DNA of 64,000 bases from positions 62,001-126,000 of the forward strand of contig NZ_CADIKK010000010.1 in assembly GCF_902859915.1 (NCBI RefSeq), in the 5' to 3' direction. The DNA is from Paraburkholderia ultramafica. Its GTDB lineage: Bacteria; Pseudomonadota; Gammaproteobacteria; Burkholderiales; Burkholderiaceae. The notes beneath the pieces are model-generated. The model was not told where the DNA came from. It was given only the letters and a program-made list of their open reading frames with translations, and searched no databases. Shown in pieces: positions 28,829-37,893 of the stretch. Made by a program: the position numbers and the translations under genes. Position 1 is the first letter of the stretch. Each line of letters begins with the position of its first letter.

Positions 28829-30028
28829 ATGTTCGACCACATTCCCGCCTATCCGGGCGACCCGATTCTCAGCCTGAACGAGGATTTCCAACTGGACCCC
28901 CGGCCGAACAAGGTCAACCTGAGCATCGGCATCTATTTCGACGACGCCGGCAAGCTGCCGGTGATGGACGCCGTGCGCCGCGCCGAGACCGCGCTGCTCG
29001 GCGCGATCGGCCCGCGCCCGTATCTGCCGATGGCGGGGCTGCCGCTATATCGCGACCTGGCGCAGGCGCTGGTGTTCGGCGCGCACAGCGAGGCGCGCGC
29101 CGCGGGCCGGATCGCGACGTTGCAGACCATCGGCGGCTCGGGCGCGCTGAAGGTCGGCGCCGATTTTCTGAAGCGCTACTTCCCGGGCTCGCAGATCTGG
29201 ATCAGCGACCCGAGCTGGGAAAACCATCGCGTGGTGTTCGAAGGCGCGGGGCTGACCGTCAACACCTATCCGTACTACGACGAGCAAACGGGCGGCTTGC
29301 GTTTCGCCGACATGATCGACACGATCGGCCGCTTGCCCGAGCGCAGCGTCGTGCTGCTGCACGCCTGCTGCCACAATCCGACCGGCGTCGATCTGAGCGC
29401 GGCGCAATGGGCGGAGCTGGTGCCGGTCTTGCAGCGCCGCAAGCTGATCGCTTTTGTCGACATGGCCTACCAGGGTTTCGGCGCAGGCCTCGAAGAAGAC
29501 GCCGCCTGCGTGCGTTTGCTGGCCGACGCGGGCGTGCCGCTGATCGCCGCGAATTCGTTCTCGAAGAATTTCTCGCTGTATGGCGAACGCTGCGGCGCGT
29601 TGAGCGTGGTGTGCAAAAGCGCGGAGGAAGCGGGCCGCGTGCTGGGCCAACTGATGTCGACGGTGCGCGCGAACTACAGCAATCCGCCCACGCACGGCGC
29701 GCGGCTGGTGGCCAATGTACTCGCCGATGCGTCGTTGCGCGCGTCCTGGGGAGCTGAACTCGCCACCATGCGCGAGCGGATTCTCGCGATGCGCGGCACG
29801 ATTCACGCGGGACTCGCGGGCCGCGTCGACGAAGTGATGCGCGCGCGTTACGTCGCGCAGCGCGGCATGTTCACCTATACCGGTCTGAGCGAAAGCCAGG
29901 TCGAACGCCTGCGCAGCGAATACGCGGTATACGTGCTGCGTTCGGGGCGCATGTGCGTGGCGGGCCTGAACGAACGCAATGCCGGCTATGTGGCGTCGTC
30001 GATAGCGGCGGTGGTGCCGGGCGCGTAA
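28829..30028 (+). CDS. Aromatic-amino-acid/aspartate aminotransferase (class I)
   Basis: A 399-residue PLP-dependent aminotransferase of the TyrB/AspC family. MFDHIPAYPGDPILSLNEDF is the family N-terminus; HACCHNPTGVDLS carries the substrate- and cofactor-binding Asn-Pro-Thr-Gly, and the PLP lysine is in ANSFSKNFSLYGERCG. It would interconvert an aromatic or dicarboxylic amino acid and its 2-oxo acid. It starts an operon with a class II aldolase and a ketopantoate-reductase-like enzyme, so it probably serves a catabolic pathway rather than core amino-acid synthesis. The substrate is not resolved. Confidence 0.88.
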   Translation: MFDHIPAYPGDPILSLNEDFQLDPRPNKVNLSIGIYFDDAGKLPVMDAVRRAETALLGAIGPRPYLPMAGLPLYRDLAQALVFGAHSEARAAGRIATLQTIGGSGALKVGADFLKRYFPGSQIWISDPSWENHRVVFEGAGLTVNTYPYYDEQTGGLRFADMIDTIGRLPERSVVLLHACCHNPTGVDLSAAQWAELVPVLQRRKLIAFVDMAYQGFGAGLEEDAACVRLLADAGVPLIAANSFSKNFSLYGERCGALSVVCKSAEEAGRVLGQLMSTVRANYSNPPTHGARLVANVLADASLRASWGAELATMRERILAMRGTIHAGLAGRVDEVMRARYVAQRGMFTYTGLSESQVERLRSEYAVYVLRSGRMCVAGLNERNAGYVASSIAAVVPGA

Positions 30029-30071
30029 CGGCGACTTCCCGCACCGGTAGAACGATAACCTGGAGACCCTG

Positions 30072-30863
30072 ATGACAACCGCTGAAAAGCAACCGGCGAG
30101 CGCGCCAAAGACCCTCGCCATGCATCCGGACGAATGGCATGCGCGCGTGCAACTGGCCGCGTGCTATCGCATCTTCGACATGCTCGGCTGGACCGAGATG
30201 ATCTACAACCACATCACGTTGCGGGTGCCCGCGAGCGTGAGCGGCGGGGAGCGGCAGTTCCTGATCAATCCGTTCGGGCTGCACTATAGCGAAGTGACGG
30301 CGAGCAATCTCGTGAAGATCGATGCGCAAGGACGCGTGCTCGACCGCTCGCCGTATCCGGTGAACCCGGCTGGGTTTGTGGTGCACGCGGCGATTCACGA
30401 AGGCTTGCCCGACGCGCACTGCGTGATGCACACGCACACCACGGCGGGCGTCGCGGTGGCCTGTCTGGAAGACGGCTTGCAGCAAACCAACTTCTATAGC
30501 GCACAGTTGCACGACCGTATCGCGTATCACGACTTCGAGGGCGTCACGGTGCACGCGGACGAAGGTCCGCGCCTGCTCGAACATATCGGCGACAAGCAGG
30601 CGGTGATCTTGCGCAACCACGGCTTGCTGGCATGGGGCCACACGTTGCCGCAAACTTTCGCGGTGCTGTGGACGCTCAATCGCGCGTGCGAAATCCAGAT
30701 GGCGACGTTTGCGATGGGGCGCGCGCGGCCGGTGCCGGAACAGGTGGCGATCCGCTGCTCGCGCGACGCGTTGCAGTTCGATCCGAAGCACGGCGCCGGG
30801 CAGGATGTGTTCGACGCACTGGTGCGGCGAGTGGACCGCATCGACGCGAGCTATAAGGATTGA
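30072..30863 (+). CDS. Class II aldolase/adducin family protein
   Basis: A 263-residue class II aldolase-fold protein. The metal-binding histidines are in CVMHTHTTAGVAVAC and ILRNHGLLAWG; YNHITLRVP and FLINPFGLHYSEVTASNLVK are also typical. Members cleave or decarboxylate hydroxy-acid phosphates or related compounds; adducin-like members of this length often have unknown substrates. It lies 43 bp after the aminotransferase and 63 bp before the reductase gene, in the same operon. Confidence 0.88.
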   Translation: MTTAEKQPASAPKTLAMHPDEWHARVQLAACYRIFDMLGWTEMIYNHITLRVPASVSGGERQFLINPFGLHYSEVTASNLVKIDAQGRVLDRSPYPVNPAGFVVHAAIHEGLPDAHCVMHTHTTAGVAVACLEDGLQQTNFYSAQLHDRIAYHDFEGVTVHADEGPRLLEHIGDKQAVILRNHGLLAWGHTLPQTFAVLWTLNRACEIQMATFAMGRARPVPEQVAIRCSRDALQFDPKHGAGQDVFDALVRRVDRIDASYKD

Positions 30864-30926
30864 CGCAGGAATGACGCGAGCATCAGCGTACGAATCAATG
30901 CACGAATTGGCTCAAGGATCGAAGCG

Positions 30927-31910
30927 ATGAAAGTTGTTATCTACGGCGCAGGCGCGATCGGCGGCTGGATGGGGGTGAAGCTTGCGCAGGCCGGCCACGA
31001 AGTCGGCGTGGTGGCGCGCGGCGCAACGCTCAGCGCGTTGCAGCAGGAAGGCTTGCGTCTGATCGAAGGCGGCGTCACGCATGCCGTGAAGGTCAATGCA
31101 AGCGACCAGCCGGCGGACCTCGGCGCGCAGGATCTCGTCGTGGTCGCCGTCAAGGGGCCGGCGATGGCGTCGGTGGCCGCGCGGATCGCGCCGCTGCTGA
31201 GCCCGCAAACGATCGTGCTGACGGCGATGAACGGCGTGCCGTGGTGGTTCTGCGACGGACTCGGGCGCGATTTCGCCGGCCAGCGGCTGAAGTCGATCGA
31301 TCCGGACGGTGCGATCGCCGCCGCGATTCCGACCGCGCAAACGGTGGGTTGCGTGGTGCATGCGAGCTGCCTCGTCGAGGCGCCGGGTGTCATCCGGCAT
31401 CACCAGGGCGATGGGCTGATCGTCGGCGAGGCAGCGGGGCGGGCGAGCGAACGCGTCGCAACGCTGACCGCAACGCTCGCCGCGGCCGGCTTCAACGCGA
31501 CGATGTCGGCGCAGATTCAGCGCGACGTCTGGTACAAGCTGTGGGGCAACATGACGATGAATCCGGTTAGCGCGATCACCGGCGCGACCACCGACCGGAT
31601 TCTCAGCGACGAACTGGTGCGCGGCTTCGTCACGAGCATCATGCTGGAGGCGAAGGAGATCGGCGCGCGCTTCGGGATTCCGATCGACCAGGCGCCGGCG
31701 GACCGCCACGCGGTCACGCTCAAGCTGGGCGCGATGAAGACGTCGATGCTGCAGGATGTGCAGGCGGGTAAAGCGGTCGAACTCGACGCGCTGGTGGGCG
31801 CGGTGCGGGAACTGGGGCAACTGACTCACGTGCCGACGCCTTATACGGATGCGCTGCTCGGTCTCGCGCGTCTGCATGCGAGCACGTTGGGCCTGTATCC
31901 GCGGCACTGA
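30927..31910 (+). CDS. 2-Dehydropantoate 2-reductase family protein
   Basis: A 327-residue NAD(P)-dependent reductase of the ApbA/PanE family. The nucleotide-binding motif is VVIYGAGAIGGWMGVKLAQA; QRDVWYKLWGNMTMNPVSAI carries the conserved lysine and Asn-x-x-x-Asn region, and the C-terminal helical domain is complete. Given the operon, it more likely reduces a 2-oxo acid made by the aminotransferase/aldolase steps than ketopantoate itself; that is inference. A terminator follows. Confidence 0.85.
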   Translation: MKVVIYGAGAIGGWMGVKLAQAGHEVGVVARGATLSALQQEGLRLIEGGVTHAVKVNASDQPADLGAQDLVVVAVKGPAMASVAARIAPLLSPQTIVLTAMNGVPWWFCDGLGRDFAGQRLKSIDPDGAIAAAIPTAQTVGCVVHASCLVEAPGVIRHHQGDGLIVGEAAGRASERVATLTATLAAAGFNATMSAQIQRDVWYKLWGNMTMNPVSAITGATTDRILSDELVRGFVTSIMLEAKEIGARFGIPIDQAPADRHAVTLKLGAMKTSMLQDVQAGKAVELDALVGAVRELGQLTHVPTPYTDALLGLARLHASTLGLYPRH

Positions 31911-31931
31911 CGCAGCACGCCTGAACAACAG

Positions 31932-31965
31932 GCCGCCGCGCGTTGATCGGGCGGCGGCTTTTTTT
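31932..31965 (+). terminator. Rho-independent terminator after the aminotransferase operon
   Basis: Eight-base stem GCCGCCGC / GCGGCGGC, 11-base loop, then seven T residues. It ends the rightward operon 22 bp after its last stop codon and faces the convergent DUF2783 gene. Confidence 0.8.
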
Positions 31966-31974
31966 CGCCTTGGC

Positions 31975-32166
31975 TTATGCCGCCGCCGCAGGCGATGACG
32001 GCAGCTTCGCCGCTTCGATCAACGTCAACGCGCGCTGCGGGTCGTCGATTTCGGCCATGCAAAGCAGCGCGAGGCGCGCCAGATAGAGCGGCGCCTGCGC
32101 TTCGCCTTCGACCGTGAGGGTCTTGCAGAGCGTCGTGTAGACGAGATCGAGATCGCTATCGGTCAT
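31975..32166 (-). CDS. DUF2783 domain protein
   Basis: A 63-residue protein, MTDSDLDLVYTTLCKTL through ALTLIEAAKLPSS, matching the small DUF2783 family, which as I recall is found next to FAD-dependent aromatic hydroxylase-like enzymes. It lies 21 bp downstream of such a gene here. It is helical, without cysteines for a cluster other than Cys14 and Cys36. Its function is unknown; a chaperone or accessory role for the hydroxylase is possible. Confidence 0.75.
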   Translation of the reverse strand: MTDSDLDLVYTTLCKTLTVEGEAQAPLYLARLALLCMAEIDDPQRALTLIEAAKLPSSPAAAA

Positions 32167-32187
32167 GATGATGTGAGTCCTTCTTCG

Positions 32188-33918
32188 TTAGATCGTCAGC
32201 GTCGCGCTCAACGCGCGCTGCGTGGCCGCCGCGCTGCCGTCGCGCCAGCGCGCGAGCACATGGCCGTCGGGGCGGATCAGATAGACGGTGCGGGGTCGCG
32301 CGTCGAGCATCTCGTGCAGACGGCCGGTTTGATCGGCCACATACGAGCTGCCGGCGTCCGGCATGTCGCCCATGACCAGCGTCACCGCGTTGAACGGAAT
32401 CCCTTGTTCGGCTAGCGTGCGTTGCAGTTCCTGCCACGCGCCGTCCTGCGCCGCGTCGGCGCCGAAGCGCAGCGCGGTGAAGCAGGGCCCAAGCAGATCG
32501 GTGAGATGGATAGCGACGCTCGCGCCATCGTCCGGACGTTTGAGCAACCGGCATTCGGGCAGCACCGTGCCGGGCGCCGGGCCCTGGCGAAACGCGTCGG
32601 CGTGGCCCGCTGCGTCGCCGGCGGCTTCGTTGAGCGGCGACTGAACATACGCGATCGCATGCGTCTGCCGCGGATTGATCAGCGGCCGCACGGCCGCATG
32701 CCGCTGCGCGAGACCAAGCACGGCCGTGCGCATCAGATCGAACGCGAACGACGGCGGCGCCATGAATTCGGTACTCTTCATGCCGTAGCTCAGATTCTCG
32801 CGCGCCGCGAACACGCGCTCGTCGCTATAGCTGTCGAGCAGACGCGGCGACGCAATGCCGTTGACCACGCAGCCGAGCTTCCAGCCGAGATTGTCGGCGT
32901 CGTCGATACCGGAATTGGCGCCGCGCACGCCGAAGATCGGCACGAGATGCGCGGCGTCGCCCGCGAACAGCACCGAGCCGTGCCGATAGCGTTCGAGTGT
33001 CAGCGCGTTGGCCTTGTAGACGGTGATCCAGATCGGTGACCACGCGCCTGTTTCGCCCATCGAGTCGAGCACGCTCTGCACACGCGGCATCACGTTTTCG
33101 GGCTGTACGGCGGCTTCAGGGTCTTCGTCGTCGCGCAGCTGATAGTCGATGCGCCACACGTTGTCGGGCTGCTTGTGCACGAGCACCGTCGAGCCCGGAT
33201 TGGACGGCGGGTCGAAATAGGCGAGCCGTTCGGTGGCGCGCGCGCTGTCCAGCTCGATGTCGACGATCACGTAGCGGCCCTCGTACGTGGTGCCGGTGAG
33301 CTGGAGGCCGAGCGCGTCGCGAATCGTGCTGCGCCCGCCATCGCACGCGACGACCCAGTCGGCGCGCATCCGCCACGCGATGTCGTTGGTGGCGCCGGTG
33401 CGCAGCGCGAGCGTGGCGCCGCCTTCGGGCAACTGTTCGATGCCGGTCACGCGGGTTTGCCAGCGGACCTCGATCAGATCGGCATGCCGTTCGACCTCGT
33501 CGAGCAGCAACTGCTCGATCTGATATTGCGCGAGGTTGATCATCGGCGGCAGCGACTGTTCGTCGTCATGGTGCATCGTGAAGCGGAACACTTCGGCGTC
33601 GCGATAGAAGCTGCGGCCGCCGGTCCACGGCAGGCCCTTTTGCAGGAAGGCGCCCACGACGCCGAGGCGCTTGAAGATCTCCAGACTGCGCCGCGAAATG
33701 CAGATCGCGCGGCTGCCGGTGCAGACGCCGTCGTCGGCTTCGATCAGCACCGAGCGCACGCCCTGGCGCGCCAGCGCGAGTGCGAGCGTCATGCCGACCG
33801 GCCCGCCGCCGACAATCGCCACGGCTCGCGTTACAGGGTCGTGTCCGTCGACGAGCGACGGCACCTCGCCCGCGTAGTGGCGCGCCGAAAACGGATAGGG
33901 TTTGAAGGGGCGGCTCAT
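32188..33918 (-). CDS. FAD-dependent aromatic monooxygenase (MhpA-like)
   Basis: A 576-residue group A flavoprotein monooxygenase. FAD binding is shown by VAIVGGGPVGMTLALALARQ, the DG motif in WVVACDGGRSTIRDALG and the GD motif in LFAGDAAHLVPIFGVRGANS. A thioredoxin-like C-terminal domain completes the phenol-hydroxylase architecture. Such enzymes hydroxylate phenolic rings with NAD(P)H and oxygen. The pair with DUF2783 is conserved in related bacteria. The substrate is unknown, and no ring-cleavage dioxygenase is near. The repeat region at 33935-34055 lies directly upstream. Confidence 0.87.
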   Translation of the reverse strand: MSRPFKPYPFSARHYAGEVPSLVDGHDPVTRAVAIVGGGPVGMTLALALARQGVRSVLIEADDGVCTGSRAICISRRSLEIFKRLGVVGAFLQKGLPWTGGRSFYRDAEVFRFTMHHDDEQSLPPMINLAQYQIEQLLLDEVERHADLIEVRWQTRVTGIEQLPEGGATLALRTGATNDIAWRMRADWVVACDGGRSTIRDALGLQLTGTTYEGRYVIVDIELDSARATERLAYFDPPSNPGSTVLVHKQPDNVWRIDYQLRDDEDPEAAVQPENVMPRVQSVLDSMGETGAWSPIWITVYKANALTLERYRHGSVLFAGDAAHLVPIFGVRGANSGIDDADNLGWKLGCVVNGIASPRLLDSYSDERVFAARENLSYGMKSTEFMAPPSFAFDLMRTAVLGLAQRHAAVRPLINPRQTHAIAYVQSPLNEAAGDAAGHADAFRQGPAPGTVLPECRLLKRPDDGASVAIHLTDLLGPCFTALRFGADAAQDGAWQELQRTLAEQGIPFNAVTLVMGDMPDAGSSYVADQTGRLHEMLDARPRTVYLIRPDGHVLARWRDGSAAATQRALSATLTI

Positions 33919-33934
33919 GCGTGTCTCCTGTGTC

Positions 33935-33968
33935 GATCGGAGTTAGCGCTTTAGCGCTTACTCCGATC
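33935..33968. repeat. REP-like hairpin element, copy 1
   Basis: Arms GATCGGAGT-T-AGCGCT and AGCGCT-T-ACTCCGATC with a TT loop form a 16-position stem with a single T:T mismatch; CCATGCAA follows. It is 16 bp upstream of the monooxygenase start. No coding frame explains it. Two more related structures follow, described separately. Confidence 0.8.
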
Positions 33969-33982
33969 CCATGCAAAGCGGT

Positions 33983-34055
33983 CGATCGGAGTTAGCGTGT
34001 CGACCAGAGTTAGCGCTTTAGCGCTTACTCTGGTCCCATAGCGCTTACTCCGATC
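33983..34055. repeat. Nested REP-like hairpin: copy 2 inside a split copy
   Basis: A left half GATCGGAGTTAGCG (33983-33996) and a right half TAGCGCTTACTCCGATC (34039-34055, followed by CCATGCAA) flank a complete hairpin at 34002-34035 with outer arms GACCAGAGT / ACTCTGGTC. The inner copy differs from copy 1 at two arm positions on each side, and both changes preserve pairing. The layout looks like one element placed into another. The rest of the 404-bp gap 33919-34322 holds no gene I can support. Confidence 0.7.
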
Positions 34056-34322
34056 CCATGCAAGATAGTTGCTAGTTCTTCGATATCGAGGGATTGCCCG
34101 CCGGGGCTGGTTAGCTCTGCAAAAGGCGGTGCAAATCGATAGCGAAGTATGCTGCAGCGCGCATGTCGGGCTGTCCTCATTTTGGGTACAAGGGCCGCAG
34201 GGCCAGCACGCAGCCGCCGCAAAACCGGCACGACGAAAAAAAGCCGCGAGGCACACGCGCGCCCCGCGGCTTCGTTGATTCGTTCATTCGCCCGTTCAAC
34301 CACAAATGTGCAAAGGCCCGCC

Positions 34323-36269
34323 TCAATCCGCCCCAGCCACATGCGAAGGCTGACGCATGTGCTGCGTGTTCACCGCCGCGAGGCATTCTTCGATCATCGC
34401 GCGGAAGGTCGGCGACGCTTGCGATGCGCCGGTCGCGCCCAGTTCCGCACCGCCCTCCGGCGTACCACCGACAGCCACCACCAGCGTCGCCCTTGGCCGC
34501 CATTCCCGCGTGCGCCGCAGCATGTTGCGCAGATACGGCGGCGATTCCGGCGCATCGAGCGTGACGATGCAGATGATCGGCGCGTCCTTGAAGCTCGGCT
34601 CGTCGGCGCGTGCGCTGCGGTAGCCCGAGTGCGTGGCCATCAGCGGCGCGAGGCCCTGGCGGCCAAGCAACTGCACGGCGATCGCGGCCGTCACTTCGTC
34701 GAACGCGCCGCGTCCCGGCACGCACAGCACAGACGTCCTGTCGGTCTCGTGGCCGTCTTGCGGGCGCGTTGATACCGGGTTGTCATGACGCTCCGAAAGA
34801 TCCGCCGACGCCAGCAGCGCACTCGCGGTGTCGGCCTTCTCGGGGCGCAACAGGCGGTCCGGCAGGCCGTCGGCGATCTCGAGGTTTTCGACGATATCGA
34901 CCAGCGACTCGTTGATCCGTTGCAACTGCTCAGGCATCAGCACGCCGCGCATCGCATCATTGCGCGCGAGCTTGAGGCCTTCCAGCGCGACGTTGTCGTA
35001 ATAGTCGATCAGCGACATCTCGCGCAGCAGGCGCTCGGCCTGCACGATGGCCTCATGCGGATCGTCCGCGAGCAGCCGCTGATAGAAGTTCTGCGCGGGC
35101 GTGAGCGCGGGCTGGTCGCCGAGCAGCACGGTGAGAAAATTCAGCCGGTCGGCGTAACGCCCGAGCGTGACGACGCACAACGTGAGCGGCGTCGACAGCA
35201 CGAGGCCGACCGGCCCCCACAGCCAGCTCCAGAAGATCGCGGCGACCACCACCGCGAGCGGCGACAGACCCGAGCGATGACCATACAGCAGCGGCTCGGC
35301 GATCTGCCCGGCCACCACGTCGACGACGATGAACAGGATCAGCGTATAGACCGCCATCGTCCATTGCGGCTGGATCGCGGCGGCGAGCAAGAACGCGAGG
35401 ATCGCGGCGATCCAGATGCCGATATACGGCACGAAGCGCAGCAACGCGGCGATCACGCCGAACAGCAGCGCGCCCGGCACGCCGATGATCGCGAGGCCGA
35501 TCGCGATGACCCCGCCCGCGCTGAGGTTCACGCCCAGTTGCGCGACGAAATAACGGCTCAGCCGCCCGGCGGCGTCGTTGATCGCGGTGGTGGTGCGGTG
35601 CAGATCGCGCGAGCCGAACAGACTGATCAGGCGATCGCGCAAATCCTCGCGTTGCAGAAGAATGAAGATCGTCACCACCAGCACGATGAAGGTGGTCTCG
35701 ATCGGCGCGATGGCCGGCGACAGCGCGCGCTGCGCGAGCTGCATCGGCGTCGGCGACGGCTCATGCACTTCGACCGGTTGCGGCACGGCGGGCGCGTTGC
35801 GCGCGGCCCGGCCGGTCGGGCGCGGCGGGTTCGGCCTGGACGGCGCGACCCGCTGCAGCGTCGCGGCGGCGCGGCTCATCAGCGAGTCGGCGCGGCCGAC
35901 GGTCTTTTCCTGCACCGTTTCGATCTTCTGCTCGATCGCCTCCTGATACTGCGGCAGATCGCCGGCCAGTTGCACCAGTTGCGCGCCGATCAGCGCGCCG
36001 AGCGCGAGCAACGAAGCGAGCGCGAACAGCACGGCAATGAAGATCGACGGCAGCTGGCCCATATGCAGCCGCCGCAACATCTGCACGAGCGGGGCAAGCA
36101 GGAAGCTCAGCAGCACCGAGAGCGTGATCGGGATCAACACCGCGCGGCCGAAGTAAAGCCCGCACACCACCACCACGCCGGTGATCACCGACGCGAGACC
36201 ATGCAGACTGGGCGTGCCCGGCGGGTAAACGCGGTTCGGCCGCCCATGCGGCGGTAACGATATTTTCAT
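34323..36269 (-). CDS. AI-2E family transporter (PerM/YdiK-like) with long C-terminal extension
   Basis: A 648-residue inner-membrane protein. The N-terminal 350 residues fit the AI-2E transporter family: ASVITGVVVVCGLYFGRAV, ITLSVLLSFLLAPLVQML, and later FVPYIGIWIAAILAFLLAAA and LWGPVGLVLSTPLTLCVVTL. Between helices 3 and 4 a Pro/Arg-rich insert (about residues 140-190) is unusual. Typical members have about 350-380 residues; here about 270 more follow, with a soluble, partly Rossmann-like region (VLCVPGRGAFDEVTAAIAVQ, IICIVTLDAPESPPYLRNML). Despite the family name, autoinducer transport is shown only for few members. ATG 36269 fits better than the in-frame 36323. Confidence 0.85.
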   Translation of the reverse strand: MKISLPPHGRPNRVYPPGTPSLHGLASVITGVVVVCGLYFGRAVLIPITLSVLLSFLLAPLVQMLRRLHMGQLPSIFIAVLFALASLLALGALIGAQLVQLAGDLPQYQEAIEQKIETVQEKTVGRADSLMSRAAATLQRVAPSRPNPPRPTGRAARNAPAVPQPVEVHEPSPTPMQLAQRALSPAIAPIETTFIVLVVTIFILLQREDLRDRLISLFGSRDLHRTTTAINDAAGRLSRYFVAQLGVNLSAGGVIAIGLAIIGVPGALLFGVIAALLRFVPYIGIWIAAILAFLLAAAIQPQWTMAVYTLILFIVVDVVAGQIAEPLLYGHRSGLSPLAVVVAAIFWSWLWGPVGLVLSTPLTLCVVTLGRYADRLNFLTVLLGDQPALTPAQNFYQRLLADDPHEAIVQAERLLREMSLIDYYDNVALEGLKLARNDAMRGVLMPEQLQRINESLVDIVENLEIADGLPDRLLRPEKADTASALLASADLSERHDNPVSTRPQDGHETDRTSVLCVPGRGAFDEVTAAIAVQLLGRQGLAPLMATHSGYRSARADEPSFKDAPIICIVTLDAPESPPYLRNMLRRTREWRPRATLVVAVGGTPEGGAELGATGASQASPTFRAMIEECLAAVNTQHMRQPSHVAGAD

Positions 36270-36406
36270 GAACACACTTTCCGATTGAGAAGCGCCGTCG
36301 TTTTTTGCAGGCCATGCGCGCACGCGAAACGCGTCGTCCAGGCAAAGCGCTTCAGCAAGACATATGCCCGAATTGTAGGCGCTTTGGCGGGCGGCGGTCC
36401 GATTGC

Positions 36407-37687
36407 CTAGCCGATGTGCAGCCGCAACAACTCGAACAGTTGCGAGCTCGCATACAGCAGCAGCCCGATAAAGCCGCCGACAATCGTCCCGTTGATGCGG
36501 ATGTATTGCAGGTCCTTACCAATGTTCAGTTCGATCTGCCGTGACATGTCATGCGAGTCCCAGTTCTTGACGGTATCGCTGATATGACGTGTGAGGAATC
36601 GCGCGAAGTCCGGCGCCATCGCGCGGGCCGCCTCTTCGAGGTGATCGTTCAGCGATTGACGCAGCGCCGGATCGTGCGCGAGCTCGCGGCCCACCCATTG
36701 GCCCATCGCAACGACGCGCGCGTGCAGCGCCGAGTCGCTGCTGTGCAGATCGCGCTTGAGCCACGCGCGCAATTCACCCCACAGGTCTTTCACGTACGCA
36801 CTGAACGCGTCGCCTTCCATCAGATAGCGCTTGAGCTCCTCGCCCTGTTGCAGAAACACCGGATCGGTCTTGAGTTTGACGATCAGCTTCTGCGCCGCGT
36901 CATCGAACTTCTGGCGCAACTGATGCGTGGGGTTCTCGCTGATCTGTTCGAGCATCCGGTTCACGGCTTTGGCAATCGCTTCGGCGCCTTTCTCGCCGAG
37001 CCATGCGGACGGCAGGATCTTCTCCAGCGTCGGATACTCGCTCTTCACCCAATCGACGATGCGCTCGGCGATAAACTCGCGCGCCGGCGCTTCGCGCAGC
37101 AGCGCCATCAGCTGGCCGATGCCGGCGTCGAGCAGCTCCTGATGGCGGCCGTCGCGCGTGAGCGTGTCGAGAATGGCGCCCAGCGATTGCGACAGATCGA
37201 CCTTCGCTAACACGTTGCGCAGCGCGTCCTTGATGAAGACCTGGATGCGCACGTCGTCGGTCAATTCGAGAATGCCGCCAGTCAGTTTGACGACGTAGTC
37301 GCCCAGCCGCGCGGTGTTGGCCGGCTGGGTCAGCCAGTTGGTGATGCTGCGCGCCGGGTCGTGTTGGTGGATCAGGCCGACCAGCGACGGGACGTCGAGA
37401 AACTTGTCCTGCACGAAGACAGCGAGGTTGTCGGCGATCTTGTGCTTGTTCTTCGGGATGATCGCGGTGTGCGCGGAGACGATCGGGATCGGCACGCGGC
37501 GAAACAGGGCGGCCACCGCGAACCAATCGGCGAGCGCGCCGACCATCGCGGCCTCGGCGATCGCCTTGATGCCGTCTACCCAGATGCCGCGCGGCATAAA
37601 AGCGGTGACGACGAAAACGCAGGCGGCCGCAAGCAGCAACAACAACGGGGTACGCTTGGCGTTCTTCAGTTCGAGTGTCTTGTTCAT
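36407..37687 (-). CDS. DUF445 membrane protein (YjiN-like)
   Basis: A 426-residue DUF445 protein. A hydrophobic helix near the N-terminus (LLLLLAAACVFVVTAFMP) and one at the C-terminus (GGFIGLLLYASSQLFELL) flank a large helical region with ALADWFAVAALFRRVPIPIV and IIPKNKHKIADNLAVFVQDK, hallmarks of the family. Function unknown. It lies 138 bp upstream of the AI-2E-type gene on the same strand, so they may share a transcript. Confidence 0.88.
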   Translation of the reverse strand: MNKTLELKNAKRTPLLLLLAAACVFVVTAFMPRGIWVDGIKAIAEAAMVGALADWFAVAALFRRVPIPIVSAHTAIIPKNKHKIADNLAVFVQDKFLDVPSLVGLIHQHDPARSITNWLTQPANTARLGDYVVKLTGGILELTDDVRIQVFIKDALRNVLAKVDLSQSLGAILDTLTRDGRHQELLDAGIGQLMALLREAPAREFIAERIVDWVKSEYPTLEKILPSAWLGEKGAEAIAKAVNRMLEQISENPTHQLRQKFDDAAQKLIVKLKTDPVFLQQGEELKRYLMEGDAFSAYVKDLWGELRAWLKRDLHSSDSALHARVVAMGQWVGRELAHDPALRQSLNDHLEEAARAMAPDFARFLTRHISDTVKNWDSHDMSRQIELNIGKDLQYIRINGTIVGGFIGLLLYASSQLFELLRLHIG

Positions 37688-37893
37688 TGGCGGCGGGGCA
37701 GCGGGTCCAGTTCGATGGGAATCATGCGGTACGGTCGACGCGCGCGTCCAGCAACCGCGAGTGTAGCGCCGCTCGCCACCCGATGTACCCCAGGCGCGGG
37801 CACTCTTTGCCGCTTCGGCGCGGTAACATCTGCGGTTAGACTGCGAGGCCGGGCTCGAGGCGCGGCAGATTGCAATGAAACGGAATGGACTGA

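Noticed and set aside
34785..36257. 490-codon open frame on the plus strand
   Set aside because: It is antisense to the AI-2E-type permease, rich in Arg, Gln, His and Asp, with no domain.
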